DNA of 64,000 nucleotides, from assembly GCF_030272615.1 (NCBI RefSeq), contig NC_081413.1, positions 144,064,476 through 144,128,475 on the forward strand. The letters run 5' to 3'. Shown here one piece after another: positions 54,839-64,000 of the stretch (the stretch's first letter is position 1; every line of letters begins with the position of its first letter). The translations under genes were made by a program, and so were the position numbers. The notes under the pieces are model-generated. The model did not search any database, had not been told where the DNA came from, and worked only from the letters and a program-made list of their open reading frames with translations. Source of the stretch: Cryptomeria japonica (Eukaryota; Streptophyta; Pinopsida; Cupressales; Cupressaceae).

Positions 54839-55225
54839 CATATTCATTGTCACAACACACTATATTGCAAAATATGTCATATTCGAAGCTCTTCTCAAAC
54901 TAACTTTTACACAACTACAAACTCAAATCTGCTTGCAAATCATTCACATACACTTCTCACACAATCCAATTTTTATCACATCATAATTCATCCATATGCA
55001 CATCTTAAATATGAGATACAAAATTGAAAAACATAATTAAGGGTTGATGGAAACAAAATAAGCAATATTACACAAAATAAACCACTCGAACCTAAAATAC
55101 TCAAATTGGACCTCCAGGATAAAGAGGGAAGCAAAATATATTTCAATACACCCTTCCATGATATATGCAATGATTTTCACATTCTAATACATTATCCAAA
55201 GCCATTACCAAATGTAATGTGTAGA
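54839..55225 (-). repeat. Older Sirevirus-like LTR, right fragment
   Basis: Aligns with the middle of the S LTR (compare 47440-47800): CACAAACTCAAATCTG, CATTCACATACACTTCTCAC, GAGATACAAAATTGAAA. It ends near GTAATGTGTAGA, about 370 bases short of an LTR end. Companion of 40709-41193. Confidence 0.7.
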
Positions 55226-56065
55226 AATTGTTTATGGTGAAAGTGGATTAACAATATTGAAAGACTAAATTGATTCAACCACAAAACCCTAGCCTAACAA
55301 CAACAAAGATCCACCATAACATATGAAGATTACCTAAGACAATGCAAATCAAATGAAATCACAAAGATTATACCATCACATGCCCAATAGGGTTTGGATT
55401 TCCATTCTTCCTATCTCCATTGATCTTGCTTGATATATTTGCTCTCAGATTTTATGTGCACAAGAGCTCAACAAAGAACGAAAATGTGGTTGCAAGTAGG
55501 CTTGATTTCATATGCAAGTTTGAAAGCATAGTCGGGGCTGAATGCATAGTGAGGGTTTGATAATGAAGGAAGCATCTCCATATATAGAAGACACTATATG
55601 AAATGGAGGGATAATATTGAGAGGTGTAAAAGAGGTCGGCTATGATTAGAGGGTAGGTAAAGAACATAATAAAATAATGAAAGGGGTAGGTAGTGTATGA
55701 ATTAAGAGATGAATGACATGTGTCATAGGTAGAAAAGGCTAATGAATTAATTAAATAAATAAAGATTTATTTAATTAATAGAAGAAGTGGGATAATTAAA
55801 TAAATAAAAATATTTATTTAATTTAGGAAAAGAGTAATATAAATAAATAAAAGTATTTATTTAAATGAGAAATAAGGCTAGAAGAGGATAAATGAATTAA
55901 TTAAATAAATAAAGATTTATTTAACTAATAGAAGAATTAGACTAAAATAATTATGGATGGAAAGGGGTGAAAAGGAGGGATTATTATGAATGGCTAACTA
56001 ATCTTAGGTAGATCAATAACAAGGCACGATGGAAATGGGTTGTTAGGCCCAATATGGAAAGCTAA
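55226..56065 (-). repeat. Probable Tat-like LTR (3' LTR of element D)
   Basis: Non-coding. On the minus strand it has the layout of the element A LTR: AT-rich inverted repeats (55742-55927), a TGACACATGTCA word (55716), a TATA-like CTATATATGG (55580), then a leader-like part. No second copy is in the window, so identity as the LTR of D is inferred from order and orientation. Confidence 0.45.
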
Positions 56066-57190
56066 TGTACTGAGAGGGGAGGGGTGAATCGGTACTCCAA
56101 AACTTTTCTTCAATAATAACCTTACTGTTATGCATAAACAGAATAGTGCAGTAACATAAAATAAAGTTAAAACAAATAGATAACAATCATACATGATTCA
56201 CTCCATAACACATATATTTTGGTTACACAGAAACTCTTGGTTAGAGAGAAAAACTGCGGTGGGGATGGCACCCACAACTTCACTACTGCAATAATAAAGA
56301 TTGCTCGTTTAGAGCTAAATTTAGCTATTTCTAATAGCTTACCTTGTTAGGAGTATCAAGATCTGTTAGATCTACCTTACTAAAGGATTTTACAACACTA
56401 TATAAATGCTGCACCTGGTTAGAGGATTTACAATTTATAGACTTGGTTAGAGTCTTTTACCCTGTTAAAGGTTTCTCTTACAACTTCACAATTTTATAAT
56501 AAAATCATTACAAATATCTGCAACTTTACATCTGAAATGTTATAGCAGATTCTATGTGCTCAGAATAAGATTACCTAGCTTGTAGCATACCTTGGTAACC
56601 CATATTGTAACTCGGTAAACCCTTCTATTTACTCTGTTCTTCGACTGTTCACTGATAACCTTCTCGGTGACCTCTCTGTGTCTCTATAACAGTCTTCCTT
56701 CATGCATACACACACATATCTCACATCTCTCTTTTTTCTAACCCTAAAATCATGCTGTGTAAATAGATCTCTTACAGCGGTGATCTAATTCATTGCTTCG
56801 ATCTTACAAAAAGATTCTTCGAATGAATATCTAAACAAAATATTTCATTGGTCAGATTGACCTTGTAATCATACACAATCTCCTAGTGCAATTTCCAATG
56901 TAAAATGGTTAGATGTGCCTCGATCTTGTAACACGTTTTCATGTGCATGACCAGGTTCAATGTATCTGGTAAAATGTTTTACTCGGTGAATATCAATTTG
57001 GTGAGTTAACTTTACTACTCGGTAGCCATGAAACATTACTCGGTAAACAACTCAGTGAATACTGCGTTCTGTGACTGTTTTCTTCTATAACCGACTAGAC
57101 TGTTCATATTGACTTCTGTGTGTGTATTGACTGCATGATTCGGTAATACTAATCGACTAGAATATATAGTATGACTTTGGATATGAATCT
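56066..57190 (-). repeat. Sirevirus-like LTR sequence, right edge unresolved
   Basis: Begins TGTACTGAGAGGGGAGGGG with the arms GTACTGA and TCGGTAC. Contains GAGAAAAACTGCGGTGGGGA and ACCCACAACTTC at the position where N1, N2 and S have GGGAAAAACC and ACTCACAA. No internal region or polypurine tract follows, so it is probably a solo or truncated LTR inserted in the LTR of D. Confidence 0.5.
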
Positions 57191-57239
57191 AATGGCAATT
57201 TGATAAGTAGTAACATGGGTAAGTTTATTATGAATGGAT

Positions 57240-57582
57240 AGAATGTGAGTGTGTGCAAAGTGAAAGGATGAAAGTGAATCCTGAAGGAGGGAGGAGCAAT
57301 GTCTCTACGCATGGCGCTGGTGACCCAGTTTTCACCATGGTACTTGCCCAGGGTGCCACCAAAGTGGTTTTCACCGTTGGACGAAATGTTTTCTGTTTTT
57401 CAATTTTTTTATTTTTTTATTTTTTATTTTTTGTGTCACAAGGCGTCTGTTTGCTAGGTTTTCACCAAGTCACGATTTTTTTTTGTTTATGATTTTTTTT
57501 GTATTTTGATTTTTTTAAAAAAATTTTTGGTAATTTTTAATTTTTTGATTTTTTTGTATTTTTGAATTAGGATACTCTGAAG
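57240..57582 (-). other. Element D 3' untranslated region with GTGAAAAC boxes
   Basis: On the minus strand GTGAAAACCTAGCAAACAG (57459), GTGAAAACCACTTTGGTGG (57368) and GTGAAAACTGGGTCACCAG (57331) follow the pol end. The first matches the box at 23975 in element A at the equivalent place. Long A/T tracts separate pol from the boxes. Confidence 0.7.
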
Positions 57583-58100
57583 AGCTATGTGTAAAACCTG
57601 CGAAGGTGTATGTTGTTAATAGGATCCTCCAAAGATTCACCCTCTGTGGTTGAGAGTTGATATGCACCAGATCCATATGCTGTTGGGATGATGTAAGGAC
57701 CAAGCTAGTTTGGTTCCAACTTTCCCTTCCTCTCTCTGTCTTGCTGATTTTTAGGATTTTCTCTGAGAACCAAGTCACCTACCTCAAATGTGCGAGGCTT
57801 TACCTTATGATTGTAGCTGCATTGTTCCGTGACTGAATGATATGTTAGAGTGACTGTCTTCCTTGATAAAGGAACTAAGATATAATTACTAGTGTGTGGA
57901 CTACATTTGGCCATATGTGTGTCACCTGAAGAAGTTTGGGCATCCCTGATAACAAAGTCCTTCAAGGAAGCTCCATTAAAGGTCCATGATCTATCACCAA
58001 AAGGGGATGGATGTGTGGAACAAGTGGATGAGTTATGAAGGCTTATGACTGTGAAAAGAAGTGAAAGTAGGATAGCATGATGGAGACTTAGGATCAACAA
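57583..58100 (-). pseudogene. Element D integrase C-terminus joined to unknown upstream sequence
   Basis: VKPRTFEVGDLVLRENPKNQ then GKLEPN, a TAG where Trp is expected, LGPYIIPTAYGSGAYQL and INNIHLRRFYT. These are the last 80 residues of gypsy integrase and match the end of element A integrase. Upstream, about 100 residues (58100-57810) show no similarity to integrase core and begin with a hydrophobic stretch. The deletion joint lies near 57805. Confidence 0.75.
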
Positions 58101-58772
58101 TTATGTTTTTTGACTTGAAATTGTAAAACTTTTGCCCCCAGTTATTTTGATATTAGGGGAGATCAACTCTTGTTCTTTTTGCTTCATAGGATTTTTATCC
58201 TTGACCTTAATTTTTTTAGAGTCCAATAGCTTTTGATTTTGATTTGGACTAAAGGACTTTTCTTTATTTTTTACTTTTAGTTTTTTCTATTCATAGCTTG
58301 ATTTTTGATCCCCAATTGGTAAGGGCTTTTGTGATTCTTTTTGATCCAAGTCTAGAAGTGGAGTGGAAATGAAATGAGTGGATGAAATGGTAAGGTTATG
58401 TGAGTTCTCAAGAGGGGTGGCGATATGCTGAATAGATTCTTTGTTGGAACAACTCTTAGGATTATTGATATCAAGAGTTGCTTGCACCACTAGAGGAGAT
58501 TTGCATTCAGACTTAGTAGCCACAACACTAGGTGGTTCACACCCAATTCCTTGAAAATTGTTTATAGATTGTTCCTGTAGATTTAATACCTTAGGAGATA
58601 GTGGGAGTTGATCAACATGAAAGATATACTCACCACATCCCAGGTCTTTAACCTTAAATTTTTCTTTGAGCTCTGTTTGTTTTGATGTAGAAGCTTTCAA
58701 GGATTCTGGATCCACATATGTTGATGAAGGAATAGCTTGTCGATTGACTGGGATTGTTATTTCTGATCTAGG
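58101..58772 (-). pseudogene. Element D post-protease linker
   Basis: Polar frame (58715-58287, continuing with one stop toward 58105) in phase with the protease. Words include KFKVKDLGCGEYIFHVDQLP. No domain recognised. It stands where element A has its G-patch and linker, but no G-patch glycines are visible. Confidence 0.5.
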
Positions 58773-59795
58773 TCATAGGTTATTGCAATATATAAATGGA
58801 TTTGGGTCAGCTTTGATGGTCACTTCAACTCCATTGTGTGGAAACTTGATACATCGATGATATGTAGATGGGACTGCGCTCATTTCATGAATCCATGGGC
58901 GTCCCAAGAGTATGTTGTATGTGAGATCGATGTCTAGGACTTGACAAACCACATCTTTTGTAATTGGCCCAACTCTGAGAGGTAAGGTGATTGTGCCTTT
59001 GGATGAACTCTCATCATCATCATATGCTTTGATGGTAATTTTGTTTGTAGAATTCATAGCTTTATCGGAATATCTCAATTGTTTAATAGTGCTCAATGTA
59101 CAAATATTCAGACTTGCTCCTGCATCTATCAGGACTCGTTTTATTTGATGTTTGTGCAGGAAGGCTTCAATGTGTAAAGGTGCATTATGTGGTTGTCTCA
59201 TGGAGGCATCGTCAACTTCTGTGAATGTAAGAGAGTGTGGAATGAAAAGGTATCCCACCATGGCTTGAAACTGGCCCACATTCAGATCAGTATGAATAGG
59301 AGTGTCTCTCAAGATTTTGTCAAGAATGGCTTTATGTGCAAGGGATATGCATAAAAGCTCAAGGATGGAAATAAGTGCGGGTGTCTTCCCTAACTGTTCT
59401 ACAAGGTCATATTCAGGCTTGGTTGATAAGGAAGTGGTGTTTTTAGCTAGAGCACCTTGCAAAGTGAATTTACCTCGACGAGTTGTGACATTACATTCAG
59501 AGGTAGGTTTGGAAGAAGATCCAACGCCTTTTAGGACAATCTTGGGTCTTTGGGTAGAATTCTCAGGTGTTTTGTCCTTGATGATAATGGTAGAGACATA
59601 ATTGTCCATCAAGATGTGATTGATAGTTGAATCATAGTTATAGGATGCTCTGGTATAGTTGGTTTGATCATCTATGGCTTTAGCTTTTCCCTTGTCATGT
59701 TTTGGGAATGGTTCCTTAAACATCTCATGTTCTTGATTGGAGGAATGTCCTTCAATCTCAATGTCACCTCTATCAATGAGATCTTGTATGATGTT
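58773..59795 (-). pseudogene. Element D protease
   Basis: Retroviral-type aspartic protease in phase with gag: KRVLIDAGASLNICTLSTIK (catalytic DAG in place of D-S/T-G), KITIKAYDDDESSSKGTITL, VVCQVLDIDLTYNILLGRPW and HEMSAVPSTYHRCIKF. The domain is complete. Single TGA stops where Arg would fit lie at 59800 (end of gag) and 58771 (after CNNL). Confidence 0.82.
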
Positions 59796-59801
59796 CTTTA
59801 G

Positions 59802-61703
59802 TCAATGGCAATTTCCTATTTTATGTCCCTTGCTTTTATGAAATTCACAATACTCATCATCATTCCACCAATTTGGTTTAACCTTTGGCTCATATGGAGG
59901 CAGATCTGGAATTGTGATTATCTTGTTTGCCACTAGCTTTTTGAAAACTGACTCTAGTGGTTCTCCCAATGGAGTGTACTTCCTCTGTGATTTGGAAGTT
60001 GTTTGAGTATTCACTTGATTGTTTGTAGAGCTTGATCCAGAAAAAATGATTTTGGGTCGCACTGTATTGACATCAACAACATCATCATTGACTGTGTTCT
60101 TGTTTTTATTCCAAAATCTTGGCTTATCTTTTCCTTTAAAGTCATCTTTATTTTCTTTGAATATCTTAATGACTCCTTGTTCAATTAGGACCTTCTCTAT
60201 TGCTAAGCCTTTTTCAATGATGTCCTTGAATGTGGACAAGAAAGATTTTCTCAAGTCATAACCAGTGTCTTTGTTAACATTTTGGGTGAACATCTCTACC
60301 ATTTTTTTTTTATTTGGAATTTCACAAGAGCATCTGCTGGCTAAATTCCTCCATCTTTGTAAAAATGATGAAAAAGATTCTCCATCCTTTTGTTTTGTGT
60401 TGCACAAAGTAGTGACTAATATGTCTGTCTCTATGTTGTATGAGAAATGTTGGATAAATGCCTTTGCTAAGTCACCCCATGACTTAATTCTAGGTGGAAG
60501 TTGGGAGAACCATTCCATAGCTTGATCACCTAAGCTTTGTGGGAATAATATGATCAAATATGTCTCTTCTGCTGCTACCTCAATGCAAGTTGTGAAAAAT
60601 TGTCTTATGTGTGCCTTAGGATCCCCTTTTCCTCTATACTTATCAAACTTAGGTGTCATAAAGTGTATAGGAAATGGAGGCATTGGAATGCTTTTGTCAA
60701 ATAGATAAGGACATATGTCTCTCATTGTGTAAGTTGGCTTCGGTGTATTTATGTCCTCCATTTTCTTTTGTAAGTCCTTGATTTGTTGTTCCAAATTGTT
60801 CTTAGGTGGAGATCGACTTCTTGGACCATATCCCATGCCTGAACCACCAGGTGGAGGAGGAGCATGTTGCATATATGGATGATATTGATCATACACATGT
60901 TTATATGGAGGAGGTCTATAATGATGTTGTGAATATGGACCACTTGGTATAGAGTCATGTTGAGGAATGGAATATCTGCTTTGTCCATGTATACCATACT
61001 CTATAGGAATGTCATGAGTTTGTTCTAGTGTGTTGCCCCCAAATTTGACATGGGGTTTCTTTGTGTCCAAATTTTGAGCCTGCCTTTGAATATCCAATTG
61101 CTTTGGTGGTTGATCCTTAGCATTGGTATGTGATTGAGCATATTTTTTTGCATAAGACTTCCATAATGGTCTACGAAGGTGAGTATCATATGCTTGACCA
61201 TGTGTATGTGGGACCTCAGGTTTTTGAAACAAAGATGATGGTGATTCAGGCAGAAGATGTGGTCCTCTATTGCCTCCACTATTAGGCCTCCTTTGATCCA
61301 TGTTGAGGTGAGTTTGTTGCAAAGGTCTATGTTCCATTATTTGAGACATGTCAAAATCATGAGGGATCTTGGCTCCACTTTGTGCCATCACTTGTAGAAA
61401 GTATTGTCTATCTCTCCTCATTATATCCTCAACCAATCGATTGAAATGGGGATTCATAATGGTGTCTTCCTCTTCTGCTGAATGTATGGAAAAGTTGTCC
61501 ATATTGTCATTGTGTGTATCATTGTTGTTTATAGTGTCCATGTGCTCAACATTTGGGATGTTTCTATAGGCATACATGTCAGGTAATGTAGTATGATCAG
61601 AATTGAAAAAGACATCATTGTCATACTCATAGGAACTCATGTTTGTGGACTCTTGAGCCTCTTTAGTTTCTCTCCTAGATTTTTGGGAATGAGTTTCAAC
61701 CAT
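59802..61703 (-). CDS. Element D gag
   Basis: 633 codons open. The N-terminal third is polar (Asn/His/Pro-rich). Residues 340-530 fit the Retrotrans_gag capsid: KFDKYRGKGDPKAHIRQFFT, LGDQAMEWFSQLPPRIKSWG, FSYNIETDILVTTLCNTKQK, GESFSSFLQRWRNLASRC and KSFLSTFKDIIEKGLAIEKV. The C-terminus has the Tat-type zinc motif EYCEFHKSKGHKIGNCH just before the TGA at 59800, after which LKNIIQDLIDRGD continues in phase. This is the best preserved large frame in the window and the structural protein that element A lacks. Confidence 0.88.
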   Translation of the reverse strand: MVETHSQKSRRETKEAQESTNMSSYEYDNDVFFNSDHTTLPDMYAYRNIPNVEHMDTINNNDTHNDNMDNFSIHSAEEEDTIMNPHFNRLVEDIMRRDRQYFLQVMAQSGAKIPHDFDMSQIMEHRPLQQTHLNMDQRRPNSGGNRGPHLLPESPSSLFQKPEVPHTHGQAYDTHLRRPLWKSYAKKYAQSHTNAKDQPPKQLDIQRQAQNLDTKKPHVKFGGNTLEQTHDIPIEYGIHGQSRYSIPQHDSIPSGPYSQHHYRPPPYKHVYDQYHPYMQHAPPPPGGSGMGYGPRSRSPPKNNLEQQIKDLQKKMEDINTPKPTYTMRDICPYLFDKSIPMPPFPIHFMTPKFDKYRGKGDPKAHIRQFFTTCIEVAAEETYLIILFPQSLGDQAMEWFSQLPPRIKSWGDLAKAFIQHFSYNIETDILVTTLCNTKQKDGESFSSFLQRWRNLASRCSCEIPNKKKMVEMFTQNVNKDTGYDLRKSFLSTFKDIIEKGLAIEKVLIEQGVIKIFKENKDDFKGKDKPRFWNKNKNTVNDDVVDVNTVRPKIIFSGSSSTNNQVNTQTTSKSQRKYTPLGEPLESVFKKLVANKIITIPDLPPYEPKVKPNWWNDDEYCEFHKSKGHKIGNCH

Positions 61704-63099
61704 GAACTAGGTATTAACCAAGATGTGTGAGATTAGATGAAAATGGAAAGAGTATGGAAGACCAAGAGTTGGATGGAATGTAAATGAATCTGAGGTTTAC
61801 TTGCAATGTCCAAAGTGTAAGACCAAATATGTATGTAGTAGAGTAGGTGTGGCTTCCAAAGAGATAATAGTTTCTCTGGATGAGGTAAGTTGACCTTGAC
61901 TCTAAGTAAGACCAAATGAGACCCAAAGGTGATAGACCTTGATGAGGGACCACTTAGAAAAATGTTGTTGTATGTAGTGTGTTGACAAAGTAAGATGAGG
62001 ACAAGCAAGTGGCCCTTTGACTCAAGTTTATACAAATGTGAATGTAATGTAAGGTGTAAAGCAATGATAGACTTTGTGAGACCCATAGATAGGTTGAATG
62101 CTAGATGAAAACCTGAAGAGATAGCTTAGGAAGCTCAAGAATTCTGAAACTGATTGCTCTTGTGTGTTGTTTGATGTAAAATTTGTTTTGCATACACTTG
62201 AAGATACAAAAGACACAATGTTTTGTTGTTTGGTCTTGAATGTTTGATTGTTCAAAATAAGTCAAGCACAATTCTTATGGCTGGCCAGGACAATAGTTGT
62301 TGATCCCACATGGAGTTTCCCCTGAGGCTACGCAATTCAGAGTGGATACTTAGATGATTGACCCCACTGGCTCCACCCTCAGCACTCACTTCTCAGGGCA
62401 ACCAAGCATTAGTCCCCACGAAAACTCCCCGCGGTGAACTTTGTATCTCTACTAAGAACCGTATGTGTGTGGGCTGCTACCAGAGGTCCGACCTCCTGCC
62501 CCAACAACTAGAAGGATTTTGGCTTCTGAAACAAAAAAGGTGCTAGGAAGGGCATCTGCTCATGTGGCCATACATGTGGCACTTTTAGCTCTGTAAATAC
62601 AGAAGGCTCCCAGTCGGTAGGGGTTACGCCCTACAATTGATCAAATAAATTTGATCAAATGGGTTTATGGGGAGACATAGTGTCGGTATGAACTAATCAA
62701 GACACGTTATCCATAGTTTTCACCACGAATATAGTTATTTATAGTGGTTTGGAAGAAGATGAATTTTCTTTTGCTACCACTTGGGTTGTTCTCTCCTCAC
62801 TAGTAGTCCTAATGACCACACGGGGAGATAGGCCCTCTAAAGATGAAACAAAAAGAGCCTATTTCTCAAGACACAAAAGACAATGGTTCAATTTTAGTGC
62901 ACCAATTGAAGTGTTTGCTAGTCTATGAGAACAAGGCACACAATAAAGATAAAAAATCCTTGCCAAGGTCCTGCAAAAAAGATTTGTTAGTAGTTTGGAT
63001 TGTTTCAAATGATCACCCCTTCCTGCAAGCACACAAGTTAGGTAAATTTTAGATCCAAAAGACTTTGTGAAATAGGGCCTTCAACAATGCATTTTGTTG
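61704..63099 (-). other. Element D leader, non-coding
   Basis: No coding signature. A relatively GC-rich stretch (62280-62640) recalls the structured leader of element A, without clear sequence identity. No primer site or LTR end was found, so the 5' LTR lies beyond the window. Confidence 0.5.
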
Positions 63100-64000
63100 A
63101 CCAATTCAAAGATCTGATTCATCATAAAAAAAGACCACCTGTAAAATTTTAAGAGATTTCCAGAAATGTAAGAAAATCCAAAAAATTTGCTAATTTGCTC
63201 CAAAAATTAATTTTTAATGAAAAATCATAAAAAATTCATATAAAATGCACAATCAATCCCAAAAATCTGAAATTTTTACTGGAGAGTCCTGATGGTTGTC
63301 CAAACCTGTATAATTTTTTTTTTTACAACAAATCCAAGCAATTTGTGAGATATGAGTAAAATAATGCAAAACCCTAATTTTCAAAGATTTGATTTTTGAG
63401 GAATGATTTTGCTTCATATTTAAAATAACAAAGAATATATTCTATGTATAATTTTGAGAGATTTCCAAAAATGTAAGAAAATCTGAAAAATTTGCTATTT
63501 TTCTCTCAAAATTAATTTTTTATGAAAACTCATAAAAAATTCATATAAAATGCAAATTTGATCCAAAAAATCTGAAATTTTTACTGAATCCTTCTGATAC
63601 TTTTTTTGACCTGCACAAAAAAGTTGATTTCAAAATTCAAATCCATTTGTGAGATCTGATCAAAATAAGGAAATACATTAATTTTTAAAGATCCAATTTT
63701 TTAGGAAATATTTTGCATCAAAATTAAAATCACAAAGAATAGGTCCTCTGTATAATTATGAGATATTTCCAAAAATGTAAGAAAATCCAAAACATTCGCT
63801 CATTTTCTCTCAAAATTAATTTTTTTATGAAAATTCATAAAAAATTCATAGAAAATTAAAATATGCTCCAATAGATCTGAATTTTTCTTTGAGAGCTGTT
63901 GATACTGTCTTCAACCTGCAAAAAACATTTGGTACAAAATTTCCTAGCCGTTTGTGAGATATGATCAAATCTCTCCAAGATCTTGATTTTGTGTCCAAAA
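63100..64000 (-). repeat. Tandem repeat, about 305-bp unit, three copies
   Basis: GAGATTTCCA(A/G)AAATGTAAG recurs at about 63150, 63456 and (as GATATTTCC) 63761, with TTTGTGAGATATGA and CTGAAATTTTTACTG-type words at matching offsets. Copies differ by scattered substitutions and small indels. The last copy is cut by the window end. Confidence 0.88.

Larger units (their letters stand above)
55226..64000 (-). mobile_element. Element D: Tat-like gypsy element with gag and protease but no reverse transcriptase
   Basis: Minus strand. Leader with a tandem array (64000-61704), gag (61703-59802), protease (59723-58773), linker, a short integrase C-terminus (about 57795-57583), 3' UTR with GTGAAAAC boxes and a probable 3' LTR. 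Its 5' LTR is beyond the window. Reverse transcriptase, both RNase H domains and the integrase core are absent, although gag, protease, linker and integrase end lie in one reading frame with a few stops. It is a deletion derivative that would need enzymes in trans. Confidence 0.75.

Noticed and set aside
56061-57240. Complete solo LTR with target duplication
   Set aside because: The left edge and terminal motifs are clear, but no right edge ending in CA with a copy of GCTAA could be found.
62280-62640. Possible structured RNA gene or tRNA in the GC-rich part of the element D leader
   Set aside because: No tRNA arms, box A/B pair or other RNA family could be recognised; best read as retroelement leader.

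Overview
This is nuclear plant DNA made almost entirely of transposable elements. I find no host gene and no tRNA, rRNA or CRISPR locus. The lineages (Ty1/copia including Sirevirus-like elements, Tat-type Ty3/gypsy with two RNase H domains, and a plant L1-type LINE with its own RNase H) and the depth of nesting suggest a large, repeat-rich seed-plant genome. A gymnosperm is my guess and is not proven. Nearly all coding regions carry stop codons or lost catalytic residues, so the window is a fossil bed.

Layout. 1-6862: unannotated AT-rich sequence with a pair of short direct repeats (4618-4786, 5921-6098) that look like LTR 3' ends. 6863-39775: one Ty1/copia element (C, + strand) split by later insertions. 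A LINE (B, - strand, 7429-26717) landed in its 5' LTR. A Tat-type gypsy element (A, + strand, 15102-26613, two 1010-bp LTRs) landed inside the LINE. A non-autonomous LTR element (N1, - strand, 30818-38603, target duplication ctaag) landed in C's RNase H gene, whose reading frame resumes beyond it. 39776-40708: spacer with a 35-bp minisatellite.

40709-55225: an old Sirevirus-like LTR is split by a decayed Sirevirus-like copia element (S, - strand, 41194-54838). The right LTR of S is itself split by a second non-autonomous element (N2, - strand, 48099-54733, target duplication tatcc). 55226-64000: a second Tat-like gypsy element (D, - strand) with a long gag and a protease but no reverse transcriptase. 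Its probable 3' LTR is interrupted by a Sirevirus-like LTR, and its long leader runs into a 305-bp tandem array at the window edge.

The most interesting system is the pair N1 and N2. Both carry LTRs, a tRNA-Met type primer site and a multiple polypurine-tract zone like Sireviruses. Their two genes, however, are a coiled-coil protein with four CCHC zinc knuckles and a roughly 1,100-codon ORF2 with a conserved N-terminal domain followed by charged and coiled-coil regions. Neither contains protease, integrase, reverse transcriptase or RNase H. ORF2 has its own TATA-containing upstream region in both copies. An elaborate pol-less family that borrows enzymes from Sirevirus-like elements such as S is the simplest reading. 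A hairpin with a C-rich loop next to the primer binding site recurs in N1, N2 and related LTRs, with stem changes that preserve pairing within N1 and N2.
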